A DNA stretch of 44,318 nt from assembly GCA_028532905.1 (NCBI GenBank), contig JAQQAM010000265.1:1-44318 (forward strand), written 5' to 3'. The DNA comes from Spirochaetales bacterium. GTDB lineage: Bacteria; Spirochaetota; Spirochaetia; DSM-2461. The position numbers and the translations under genes were made by a program. A model generated the notes under the pieces. That model was not told the origin of the DNA, searched no databases, and saw nothing but the letters and a program-made list of their open reading frames with translations. Below are positions 1 to 9,157 of this stretch, piece by piece. The number at the start of each line of letters is the position of its first letter. The stretch's first letter is position 1.

Positions 1-2455
1 AGGTTTTCTGTATATTCAGTTCTTTAACAATGTCATCCATTGTATGAATTGACAGGTAGTTTTGATCGATATACGCTTTGCACTTTTGAAAACGTTCTGT
101 ATAGACATTTACAAATATGTTTTCTGAAACTCTGGATTCAAGTATTTTAAAAACTATGAGGTAGAGCAGTTCTGTATTAATATCATCACTGAATGAACCA
201 TTCTGTGATGTTTCCCTGAACAGCAGCTCAAATAAATCAACTGTATCATTCAGATTACTTAACTGTATTACATTGCCGCACTCATATCCGTTCGTTTTAA
301 GAATCTTCAATACATTTTGTCCCTGAAAAATAATAAAATACTTCTTCAAAGGATTGGAATGGTCACTCGTTATCTGATGATCCAGGTGAGGACTTATCAT
401 ATAGGCCAGTCCGGGAAAGAGGGAAAAACTGTCTCTCTCTACTCTTAATTCACCCTTTCCCCCGATTACAACCTCCAAACGGATGGAATCGGACAGGGTC
501 TTTTTATCATTACTTTGAGGATTCCAAGTTTCTACTCCACCATAGAGGATGAAGTCTTTTCGTGCATTCTCAGGATTAAGATTGGCATAAAAATAGCGGG
601 AGTCGGATTCTTCATCCCCTAAGTTCAAATGCCGATTTACCCCAGGGCTTTTATGTCCGTTCTGCTCTTCCAGCATATGTAGAAAAGCTATATATTTATT
701 TTCCAGAGCATTACTTAACAGCCGGCTTAAAGCAAAATAGATAAATCCTTCTTCAGGCCCCAGCTCAAAAACAACAAATCCAATCTGAGTAGAGTTGTAA
801 TTAAGAGAATGAACAATTAGTGTTTTTCTCCCGCTGCCGGCAGAATATCCGGGTGGGAGCAGATCTTTTGAAGGATAGAGAACTCCTCCAGCTTCAGGAT
901 TTCTTCTTATCCCGTCTTCAAAAACAAAGATTATTTTTGAATAATCAGGAGGATCAAACAAAGAAGTGATGTTCCCGGAATCTTCAAAAAGAGATATATA
1001 ACATCCTGGGATTTTAAGCTCTTTTAAACTCTCAGTAAAAATTTCCAGCAGCTTGTTCATATTATAAGTGGAAATCAGTTTTGCACTTATATCACGGAGA
1101 GTTCTTTCCAGCTGCATCCTTTTCAGATATTCCCGCTCAGCAGCTCGTATACCTGCCTGATGAATCATTAACCCTGCTCTGTTCAAGAGCTGAGCCCCAG
1201 GGGCATAGCAGTTATTGCGAATGATGTATCCCGTAAGATTTTTATTGATCAGAGAGATAATTCTCTGAACTGACACTACTTCTTTGTGAACAAGAAGAGA
1301 TCTGTTTATTTCATCGGAAAGGACGCCCAGAAATAATCCCGACTGATTTCCTTCAATTTCATCATAAAAAGCGGTCAGCAGAAAACCAGCCAATTCAATC
1401 AACTCTGCTTTATTTCTGCTCGTCCCTACTGCATTCTGAATATCACGTATCGTTTGTTCTCTGATATCATCCTTAGATTCAACAATATTCTCTTCTGACT
1501 TCTCATATCCGGAATCTTCACCCGGGAGAACAGAATTGCAGCCGCAGGACTGGGCAATTATGATATCAGCAGACAGAACAGTCTGTTGATTTACAGCTTG
1601 ACCGTCGATCAATTTCATCAGTAGATCAACAGACTGATATCCCTGCTCGGTAAAAGGCAGACGCACTGTTGTCATGGGCGGATCTGTACAGAAGGCCTCT
1701 TTTCCCGCATTAAATCCGGTAACCGCAATCTGCTCCGGAATTCTGATATCCCGCCTTCCCAGCTCCTGAACTGCATTAAGGGCAGGAGTGTCACTGACAA
1801 AAACAATGGCTTCAATATCTTCTCCAGGAACAAGATGTCTGTCATCCAGGAGAATAGCGATAGATTTTTCGCCTGAAGAACCTTCAAAATCCAAGGGCGG
1901 TGTAACAAGGTTAGGATCATAAATACTGTTCTCTTGAACAACATCCAGATAGGCCTGATAACGCTGTTCAGCATAGATATGATTCTCCGGACCCTGAACA
2001 AATGCGATTTTACTGAAGGAGTGCTCTTTCACAAGATGCTCAACCACTGTCCTCATACTGTTGTAGGAATCAGTCATAACAACCGGAAAGCCGGGAATCG
2101 GCAGGGATAAGGCAATAAATGGAAGATTTTTAAACTTTTCGTAGTACAGGAGGTGCAGCTCCCGTTCAGAGGCGGCATGGCTGATGAATCCGTCCCTCTT
2201 GTCTATATCAATCAAATTATAGACAAGAGAACTGTTATCCTCACCCAGCTCTCCTCCAACATAACAGATCAGGTCGGAATCAAGCTCCTTTGTTCTTCTG
2301 AGAATACCCTGCCAGATATGCTGACCCACACCGTCCCTGATATTACCGGAAATATATACCAGTTTTTTTCTGGCGGCAGAGTTTTTCCTGTTTACATCAA
2401 GTTCAGATTTATCTTTCACCCGGGAGCCTGTGTTATTCAAATAATTACTAATCAT
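1..2455 (-). CDS. Multidomain transcriptional regulator: LacI/PBP-type sensor domain, GAF-like middle, cupin-like segment, AraC HTH (C-terminus cut by window edge)
   Basis: Reverse strand reads open from ATG at 2455 (MISNYLNNTGSRVKDKSELDVNRKNSAARKKLVYISGNIRDGVGQHIWQGILRRTKELDSDLICY...) to position 1. It has PBP-like text (VVMTDSYNSMRTVVEHLVKEHSFSKIAFVQGPENH...DIRIPEQIAVTGFNAG), then LERTLRDISAKLISTYNMNKLLEIFTESLKEL, then cupin-like LEVVIGGKGELRVERDSFSLFPGLAYMISPHLDHQI, then the start of an AraC HTH (CKAYIDQNYLSIHTMDDIVKELNIQKT). Absent from the supplied ORF track because it is open at the edge. Confidence 0.85.
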   Translation of the reverse strand, partial: MISNYLNNTGSRVKDKSELDVNRKNSAARKKLVYISGNIRDGVGQHIWQGILRRTKELDSDLICYVGGELGEDNSSLVYNLIDIDKRDGFISHAASERELHLLYYEKFKNLPFIALSLPIPGFPVVMTDSYNSMRTVVEHLVKEHSFSKIAFVQGPENHIYAEQRYQAYLDVVQENSIYDPNLVTPPLDFEGSSGEKSIAILLDDRHLVPGEDIEAIVFVSDTPALNAVQELGRRDIRIPEQIAVTGFNAGKEAFCTDPPMTTVRLPFTEQGYQSVDLLMKLIDGQAVNQQTVLSADIIIAQSCGCNSVLPGEDSGYEKSEENIVESKDDIREQTIRDIQNAVGTSRNKAELIELAGFLLTAFYDEIEGNQSGLFLGVLSDEINRSLLVHKEVVSVQRIISLINKNLTGYIIRNNCYAPGAQLLNRAGLMIHQAGIRAAEREYLKRMQLERTLRDISAKLISTYNMNKLLEIFTESLKELKIPGCYISLFEDSGNITSLFDPPDYSKIIFVFEDGIRRNPEAGGVLYPSKDLLPPGYSAGSGRKTLIVHSLNYNSTQIGFVVFELGPEEGFIYFALSRLLSNALENKYIAFLHMLEEQNGHKSPGVNRHLNLGDEESDSRYFYANLNPENARKDFILYGGVETWNPQSNDKKTLSDSIRLEVVIGGKGELRVERDSFSLFPGLAYMISPHLDHQITSDHSNPLKKYFIIFQGQNVLKILKTNGYECGNVIQLSNLNDTVDLFELLFRETSQNGSFSDDINTELLYLIVFKILESRVSENIFVNVYTERFQKCKAYIDQNYLSIHTMDDIVKELNIQKT

Positions 2456-2491
2456 AACATATCAGCAGTCCTGAGGACAAAAAATTAGATT

Positions 2492-3199
2492 TCAGACTCT
2501 CATTCCTTCGGCAGAGGAGTTTATCTCCGGAACATAGCTGCGGCGGATTGCCTCAAACCATTTCTCGGCTATTTTTTTATATCCTGTTTCATTTGGATGA
2601 AATTTGTCTGCCATATCGGCAGCATAATCCAGTGCATTTTCCATATCGACTCTGATGATCTTCAGTGTACGGGTTTTATTGTCCCAGCGTTTTATCAGAT
2701 CATCGACAGCGATGTTATATCTGATAACGTCAGGATTGTGTTGTGCATAGTCAATGATCCTTGCCAGAAAAACAGTAACTACCCTCTCGCGCTGGTCGCT
2801 GTATTCCAGGATACTCTGCAGGACATCCTCCATATCTCCAGCGACAGCTTTTTCAACATGATTGGTACCGATATGAAGCAGAATAATATCAGGATTGAAT
2901 AATCCCAGATATTTTCCTTTAACCTCATAGCAATCTTCAAAGCCGTTGTATCCGGTTCTCAGCAGCTCTGCAAGCTGACGGACAGTACAACCGGGAAAAC
3001 CGGCATTCTGGGATTCATTAAAATAGTTAAAACCGGCTTTTCTATTGCCCACAAAGGTAAAATCATAACCCGACTGCTTCAGCAGTACATATAAATGAAA
3101 CCTGTATGCGATTCTGTCTCCGATTAATCGAGGAGTTTTACAATCTCTTAAATCATTGTCATAGGTAATGGAATCTCCCAGAGGCATTATCCGCAGCAT
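2492..3199 (-). CDS. SGNH/GDSL-family hydrolase
   Basis: Block I IMPLGDSITYD, block III-like LLHIGTNHVEKA, C-terminal DKFHPNETGYKKIAE (D..H). Confidence 0.85.
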   Translation of the reverse strand: MLRIMPLGDSITYDNDLRDCKTPRLIGDRIAYRFHLYVLLKQSGYDFTFVGNRKAGFNYFNESQNAGFPGCTVRQLAELLRTGYNGFEDCYEVKGKYLGLFNPDIILLHIGTNHVEKAVAGDMEDVLQSILEYSDQRERVVTVFLARIIDYAQHNPDVIRYNIAVDDLIKRWDNKTRTLKIIRVDMENALDYAADMADKFHPNETGYKKIAEKWFEAIRRSYVPEINSSAEGMRV

Positions 3200-3201
3200 T
3201 A

Positions 3202-4074
3202 TTATCCCTTCAGAGCCCCGGACATTCCCTCAACAAAATGCCGTTGAAATATAATAAAAACAATAAGCACAGGGATAATTGAAATCAGTACACCTGCAGA
3301 TAACAAACCGTAGGCGGTCTCATTTTCACCGATAAAACTGAGGAGACCGGCCGGAACAGTCCGCATATTGTCATTTGTAATAAACACACTGATCAGCAAA
3401 TACTCATTCCATGTACCGAGAGTATCCAGGATGAGCAATGTCGCCACTGCCGGTTTGGCTAGGGGGAGAATAATCTTTGTGAACAGAGACATTTTTGAGC
3501 AGCCGTCGATAATAGCGGCTTCATCGAGTTCCTGGGGAATTGTTCTGAAAAAACCTCTTAATATAAGTATTCCGAATGGAATCCCGAAACCCAGGTATAC
3601 GAAGATCAGACCCGAATAAGTATTAAAAAGATTCAATGTCCTTAAACCGATATTCAGGGGAACCAGACAGATCTGCATAGGAATCATCATCCCGATGAGG
3701 AAGAGGATAAAAATACCGTTGGCGAAACGGATCTTCAGTCTGGCAATGGAAAAAGCTGCCGATGATTCAATCAGGATTCCCAGCGGAACCTTCAGAGCAC
3801 AAAGAAAAAGACCGTTTAATATGTACCTGCTGAGCTTACCTTCTATAAATGCCTTGGAAAAATTAATTAATGTAAACTGCCTGGGCAGAGAGAATACACT
3901 GCGCCCGAAAAACTCGGTGGGACTCTTAAGAGATGTCAGAACCAGAAACAGAATGGGGAATAAAATCAGACTGGAAAGCGCCACCATACAGATATAGAAG
4001 GGCAGTTTCTTCAATTTGCTATGTTTTCGGGGTCTTAAAGGTATTCCGGTAACAGAATTTATTGTCATACTCAT
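3202..4074 (-). CDS. Carbohydrate ABC transporter permease (MalG-like)
   Basis: Multi-TM; EAA-like loop ELDEAAIIDGCSKMSLFTKIILPLAKPA; ends GMSGALKG. Confidence 0.92.
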   Translation of the reverse strand: MSMTINSVTGIPLRPRKHSKLKKLPFYICMVALSSLILFPILFLVLTSLKSPTEFFGRSVFSLPRQFTLINFSKAFIEGKLSRYILNGLFLCALKVPLGILIESSAAFSIARLKIRFANGIFILFLIGMMIPMQICLVPLNIGLRTLNLFNTYSGLIFVYLGFGIPFGILILRGFFRTIPQELDEAAIIDGCSKMSLFTKIILPLAKPAVATLLILDTLGTWNEYLLISVFITNDNMRTVPAGLLSFIGENETAYGLLSAGVLISIIPVLIVFIIFQRHFVEGMSGALKG

Positions 4075-4075
4075 A

Positions 4076-4954
4076 TTACTTCCCTGTATCCTTAGCCATA
4101 AACATTACATAGGGTATTATTACAACCATCAGTACAAGAACCATTACTACGGCGATGGACGTTCCCTTTCCTACATTGGCAAATATAAATGTCTGCCTTA
4201 CCATCCAGGTTGCCATTGTGTGGGTTCTATTGGCCGGGCCTCCTTCAGTCATTGCATAAACAATGTCATACAGCTTCATTGCACTGATTATCTGAGTGGC
4301 AAAAACAATCACAAAGGTTTCTCTCAGCATAGGAATGGTAATATTAATAAAAGTCTGGGATCTGTTGGCACCGTCAATTGTTGCGGCTTCATACAGCTCA
4401 ACAGGAATAGTCTTCAGACCTGCCAGGAATAAAATCATGGGGGCACCAAAGCCCTGCCACAGAGCGGCGGCATAGATTGCAAAAAAAGCTGTTTTAACTC
4501 CCGCCAGAGGTGAGCTGTAATATTCCTGAAGATTAAAGAGCTGCAGAAAACCTGAAATCAAACCTAGTTGAGGATGATAGACCCAGGTCCAGATAATAGC
4601 GACCATGACTCCTGAAAGAACATAGGGGAAATAAAGGATACCCCGGAAAAGGGTACGCCCCCTGAACTGTCTGTTCAGAAGCAATGCCATGGACAAGGCA
4701 AAGCCCACAGTTATTGTCAGGACCAGAAGAATCCAGATCGTATTGTTTAATGCTGCCCTTTCAAAAATCACATCCTCAAATAGGATATGATAGTAATTGT
4801 TCAGACCGACAAATTTCCTGTTGGGACCTATACCATTCCATTTAAAAAAACTCAGATAAAAGGAATATACAGCAGGCAGAACAATAACTGTAAAGTAAAT
4901 CAGGGCTGCAGGGATAATGAAGATATATCCGGACAGATTTTTTTTTGAATGCAA
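4076..4954 (-). CDS. Sugar ABC transporter permease (MalF-like); probable TTG start at 4954
   Basis: EAA-like loop ELYEAATIDGANRSQTFINITIPMLRE. The listed ORF runs to 5044, but GGAGAGG lies 6 nt upstream of TTG at 4954 (TTG CAT TCA AAA...), which places the 4973-5004 hairpin between cistrons. Confidence 0.85.
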   Translation of the reverse strand: MHSKKNLSGYIFIIPAALIYFTVIVLPAVYSFYLSFFKWNGIGPNRKFVGLNNYYHILFEDVIFERAALNNTIWILLVLTITVGFALSMALLLNRQFRGRTLFRGILYFPYVLSGVMVAIIWTWVYHPQLGLISGFLQLFNLQEYYSSPLAGVKTAFFAIYAAALWQGFGAPMILFLAGLKTIPVELYEAATIDGANRSQTFINITIPMLRETFVIVFATQIISAMKLYDIVYAMTEGGPANRTHTMATWMVRQTFIFANVGKGTSIAVVMVLVLMVVIIPYVMFMAKDTGK

Positions 4955-4972
4955 GCTACACCTCTCCCAGTG

Positions 4973-5004
4973 CTGATCAGGCAGAGATTCCCCTGCCTGA
5001 TCAG
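4973..5004 (-). other. Intercistronic RNA hairpin between binding-protein and permease genes
   Basis: Perfect 12-bp inverted repeat CTGATCAGGCAG-agattccc-CTGCCTGATCAG. Confidence 0.8.
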
Positions 5005-5018
5005 ATTTTAGTGTTTTG

Positions 5019-6284
5019 TTATTTTGATGCTTTATATGCTTCAATTTCCTTCTGCATGAATGCAGCCGCTTCTTCAGGAGTCATGATTCCCACACCGACA
5101 GAGTCCTGGGCTTCAAATAGTTTTCCTGCGATTTCCTGAGGTAATCCCTGATCCGAGATTGTATAACTGCCGTAGGTATTCAAATCATCAATCATCATTG
5201 AAGTCATAACCAGTCTTTCGGGTATACTGTTATCTTTTCTGGGAACAGGCTGTTTAATTAAGGCTCCATAGGTATTGATACTTTCAGGCGAGTAGAACCA
5301 TTCAATAAAAGTAATGGCCGCCTCCAGTTCCCTGTCACTCAGATTGGCATTCAGCTGAAGCATCTCAACAAATCCTGACATTCTGTTGCCTTTCGGGCTC
5401 AAGGGCAGTTTGAAATAGCCGTAAAGATCGGGATCCTGTTCATCATTGTATATATTTGACTCCATCCAGGGACCTTCAATATCAATAACCCCGTCCCCTG
5501 CGTAGAGCAGTGATTTTGCATCACTGCCGCCAAGGGTTACAAAACCTTCAGGCAGATAACCCAGATCCACATATTCCTTGAACTTGGCGAAAGCCTTGAT
5601 AACAGGTTCAGAATTCCATGAACTGTCAAGAGCAGCCAGTCTGTCATGTTCGGCGGAACCACCGTACATCTCTATCAGCGCCTCCACGAAACGCATCAGA
5701 TGCCAACCGCCCTTACCGCAGAGAATCAGAGGGGTATAACCTTTAGATTTTAACGTAGCCAGAACTGTTTCAAACTCTTCAAATGTTTCGGGAGCTGTAA
5801 CGCCGCATTCCTCAAATATATCTTTTCTGTAGAACATTCCGATCATGGCAATACTTGTGGGAACACCTGCCAGCTGACCTTCAAGAGTTGCAAGACTTAA
5901 AGCAGATTCATCATACTTCTGACTCCAGTTATTCTCTTTCGCATAATCAGACAGATCATAGGAAAGGCCGTTTTCAGGATAGAAGGAACCGAGTGTTCCA
6001 CCCCAGTTGAACCACATATCAGGAAGAGAACCGGAAGAGGCAGCTACCATCAACTGGTTTTTATGATCATCAGTGGAGTTTAAAACTGCGTTGATCTGAA
6101 TATCAGGATGTGCAGCATTAAAATCTGCAACAACTCTTTCAGTCAGCTCTTTCCTGCTGGACAAATTCCACCAGGTTAGTTCTGTAACAGAATCTGAAGC
6201 CTCTTCTGCTCCTCCGGAAGCCCATATGAGATTACCGGAAAGTAAACTGACAACCAACAACAACAAAGTTACTTTTTCTTTCAT
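5019..6284 (-). CDS. Extracellular sugar-binding protein (UgpB/MalE type)
   Basis: Signal peptide MKEKVTLLLLVVSLLSGNLIWASGGAEEA; family text TELTWWNLSSRKELTERVVADFNAAHPDIQINAV. Confidence 0.92.
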   Translation of the reverse strand: MKEKVTLLLLVVSLLSGNLIWASGGAEEASDSVTELTWWNLSSRKELTERVVADFNAAHPDIQINAVLNSTDDHKNQLMVAASSGSLPDMWFNWGGTLGSFYPENGLSYDLSDYAKENNWSQKYDESALSLATLEGQLAGVPTSIAMIGMFYRKDIFEECGVTAPETFEEFETVLATLKSKGYTPLILCGKGGWHLMRFVEALIEMYGGSAEHDRLAALDSSWNSEPVIKAFAKFKEYVDLGYLPEGFVTLGGSDAKSLLYAGDGVIDIEGPWMESNIYNDEQDPDLYGYFKLPLSPKGNRMSGFVEMLQLNANLSDRELEAAITFIEWFYSPESINTYGALIKQPVPRKDNSIPERLVMTSMMIDDLNTYGSYTISDQGLPQEIAGKLFEAQDSVGVGIMTPEEAAAFMQKEIEAYKASK

Positions 6285-6633
6285 TACAACACTCCTTGTT
6301 TTCCTTTTCTTTCTTTTAAGGCAGTTTTTATCATACTTTCGAAAACATTAGAAAACAAATGGATATTGTTGTAAATTAAATGGAAATTTTTGCACTTGGT
6401 TTACGGGATTTACACTCTGTAGATGCAGGCTGTCAAATAGGTCTTTGCAATTGAGAAGTGTACTACTGACTAAAATAGACCATCTTAATACGGAAAATGG
6501 TAATTCTAAAGAGGATTCCAGCAGAAGTATAAAATCACAAAAAATTGATGCAGAAACACTAATATTTGAAATCCCCCGAAACAATGCCGGAGAAAGACCT
6601 GTACTAAAATTATAGGGATGGAGGATCATCCCT

Positions 6634-7275
6634 ATGCCTGAATCTCACAAATCCGACATACTGATTATCGGCGCCGGTGCCTCGGCCGCCGCCTTTGCCT
6701 GGAAACTCTGCGACAAAGGATAATAAGATCACCTGCCTGGAGCAGGGAGACTGGACACGGCCCTGGGCGGAGTGGTGGGCAAACCTGTCCCCTGGGGAAG
6801 GGATCACCACAGGGAGTTCAGCAGAAGAATCGGCAAACAGGCAACTCTTCTGATTCTGGTGGATGATCTACCGGAGCAGGAAAACAGAGTTGTTCTGGAT
6901 TCTGATCTGACAGATTCCAACGGTATACCCGCTCCGAAGCTGATTTACCGCTACAGTGAGAATACGAAAAAAATGCTGGACTTCGGCGTAGAGAGAGCGG
7001 TAGAGCTTATGAAGGCGGCAGGTGCCGAAGAGGTTCTGATCAATCCCCGGATCAGAGAAGTCTTTCATCTGATAGGAACCGCCCGTATGGGGCTGAATCG
7101 GGAAACATCTGTGGTCAGCCAGTGGGGACAGTCCCATGATATATCCAATCTGTTTATCATAGATGGAAGCATCTTTGTCACAGGAGGGGCGGCTAACCCC
7201 ACATCCACCATTCAGGCTCTGGCCCTCAGGATTGCCGATCATATCGACCGCAACAGAAGGAATATTCTGAAATGA
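6634..7275 (+). pseudogene. GMC-family oxidoreductase pseudogene (frameshift plus large internal deletion)
   Basis: N-terminal Rossmann start MPESHKSDILIIGAGASAAAFAWKLCDKG hits TAA at 6721. The +1 frame continues as NKITCLEQGDW. The GMC C-terminal domain (PWGRDHHREF...NRVVLDSDLTDSNGIPAPKLIYRYSENT...HLIGTARMG...NLFIIDGSIFVTGGAANPTSTIQALALRIADHI) follows within about 60 nt in another frame, so the central domain is missing. Confidence 0.85.
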
Positions 7276-7673
7276 AAAACATTGAGAGACAGCAGATAGA
7301 ACAGATCTTGGATATGATCATGGACATCATCATTCCCGCAGGGGAGTCGGGAGAACCGCCGGCTTCGGGCAGCAGGGCTACCGGATTCCTCAGGAATATT
7401 CTGGAGACCCCGGATGACACAGAAGAGCTTGGCCTCCTGCTATTGAAGATCTCCGGCACAGAGCATCTGACTGAAAAGGCACTCCGGGAGGTGGAATCGG
7501 AGAATCCCCCGGCATTTGCCCGGCTGGTGGCTCTGGTGTATGAGGCTTATTACGGCGATCCGGAGATTGTTGAAAAACTCGGTCTTCCCGGTCCGCCCCA
7601 GCCGGGAGGCCATGAGATGAAGCCCTTCGACACCGAACTTCTGAAACCGGTTCTAAGCCGGAGCGGGAAATAA
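7272..7673 (+). CDS. Gluconate 2-dehydrogenase subunit 3-like protein (possibly orphaned)
   Basis: 133 aa, overlaps the GMC stop. MKNIERQQIEQILDMIMDIIIPAGE... resembles the small subunit that accompanies GMC dehydrogenases. Confidence 0.55.
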   Translation: MKNIERQQIEQILDMIMDIIIPAGESGEPPASGSRATGFLRNILETPDDTEELGLLLLKISGTEHLTEKALREVESENPPAFARLVALVYEAYYGDPEIVEKLGLPGPPQPGGHEMKPFDTELLKPVLSRSGK

Positions 7674-7702
7674 TCCAGGCCGGGACAGCGCCCGGCCGGG
7701 AA

Positions 7703-7780
7703 TTAAAGAAACAGATTAGGCAGAAAGGTGACCAGTCCCGGAAAGAGAATCAGTATCAGTTTTCCTTTTTTAAACAACAT
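7703..7780 (-). pseudogene. 25-aa hydrophobic ORF resembling the C-terminus of a TRAP DctM permease; possible internally deleted remnant
   Basis: GGAGG-attat-ATG, then MLFKKGKLILILFPGLVTFLPNLFL*; the LIxxFPxLVTFLPNL tail resembles DctM C-termini. Confidence 0.4.
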
Positions 7781-8002
7781 ATAATCCTCCAATAAAAGTT
7801 TTCAATCACTTATTATCAACCCGTTTTTTTCATCTTCACATGTCTAAAAATGTTCTGGAGATACACAAAACTGAACAGTTTTTGAAGAGGATAAAAAAGT
7901 GCAAAAATTTGCAAGTTCCGTCTCTGTACCAGAGTTAAATCATAGTTTTAAGCTTATATAAACAAAGTATTTAATCGGATGAATCACGGGAGGTTCACAT
8001 AT

Positions 8003-9145
8003 ATGAAATTACTTGACGACATTCTGGTTCTGGACTTCAGCCAGTATCTGGCCGGTCCCTGGACAGCAGTAAAACTGGCCGATTTCGGAGCTCGTGTCAT
8101 AAAGATAGAAAGGCCGGGTTCAGGAGATAACAGCAGACGGCTGATCCTTTCCAACCTGCTCATTGACGGGGACAGTTCGGTGTTCCACTCCATGAACAGA
8201 AACAAGGAGAGCTATGCTGCCAACCTGAAGGATACGGATGATCTGCGCAAGGTGAAGGAACTGATAAAAAAGGCGGATGTGATGATAGAAAACTTCCGCC
8301 CCGGCATTATGGAAAAGATAGGACTGGGGTATGAGGAAGTCAAAAAACTCAACCCGGGCATCATTTATACATCCGTAACAGGTTATGGTGCCGAAGGACC
8401 TTTGAAGGGAAAACCCGGACAGGATCTGCTGGTGCAGAGTCTCAGCGGTATTCCCTGGCTCAACGGCAATGCGGACCAGGCTCCCGTCCCTGTGGGTCTG
8501 GCGGTGGTGGATCAGTTCACCACAGCCAATGCGGTTCAGGCCATTCTGGCATCTCTGATCAGACGGAGCAGAACCGGGGAGGGAGCCCGGGTAGAGCTCA
8601 GTCTTATTGAATCGGCCATCGACTTTCAGTTTGAGGTTCTTACAACCTACCTCAATAACGGAGAGAAGATGTCTGAACGCTCCAAAGTGAACAATGCCCA
8701 TAATTTTCTGGGTGCCCCCTATGGCATATACAAGACAAAGGACTCCTTTATTGCCCTCTCCATGGGTCCCCTTCAGGTTCTGGCGGATCTACTGGAATGC
8801 GAAGGACTGAAACGTTACAGCGATCCGGATGAGTGGTTCGACAAACGGGATGAAATCAAACAGACCCTGGCGGAACATATGCCGGGCAGAACCACAGAGG
8901 AGTGGCTGGCCGTACTGGAACCGGCGGACTACTGGTGCGCCCGGGTCAATACAACCAGGGAACTCCTGGAGGATGAAGGCCTGAGCAGGGCGGATATGAT
9001 TCAGGAGATTAAACGGAAAAACGGGACGACCCTGAAAACCACCAGAACCCCCGTCCGGATTGACGGGGACAAGCTGTTCTGCTCCAAAGGCGCTCCTGTG
9101 CTGGGAGAAGACACAGACGCCATCAATAAAGAGTTCGGTCTTTAG
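8003..9145 (+). CDS. CaiB/BaiF (family III) CoA-transferase
   Basis: MKLLDDILVLDFSQYLAGPWTAVKLADFGARVIKIERPGSGD...NRNKESYAANLKD...DVMIENFRPGIMEKIGLGYEEVKKLNPGIIYTSVTGYG. ATG at 8003 preferred over 7979 because of the upstream GGGAGG. Confidence 0.93.
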   Translation: MKLLDDILVLDFSQYLAGPWTAVKLADFGARVIKIERPGSGDNSRRLILSNLLIDGDSSVFHSMNRNKESYAANLKDTDDLRKVKELIKKADVMIENFRPGIMEKIGLGYEEVKKLNPGIIYTSVTGYGAEGPLKGKPGQDLLVQSLSGIPWLNGNADQAPVPVGLAVVDQFTTANAVQAILASLIRRSRTGEGARVELSLIESAIDFQFEVLTTYLNNGEKMSERSKVNNAHNFLGAPYGIYKTKDSFIALSMGPLQVLADLLECEGLKRYSDPDEWFDKRDEIKQTLAEHMPGRTTEEWLAVLEPADYWCARVNTTRELLEDEGLSRADMIQEIKRKNGTTLKTTRTPVRIDGDKLFCSKGAPVLGEDTDAINKEFGL

Positions 9146-9157
9146 GGGGAGGGAAAG

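Noticed and set aside
6421-6606. AT-richer plus-strand reading frame ending IFEIPRNNAGERPVLKL* upstream of the GMC pseudogene
   Set aside because: Could be a decayed coding fragment, but I could not assign a family or a convincing start.
6634-6800. Programmed frameshift in the GMC gene
   Set aside because: A frameshift alone cannot explain it; the central domain is absent, so pseudogene decay is the simpler reading.
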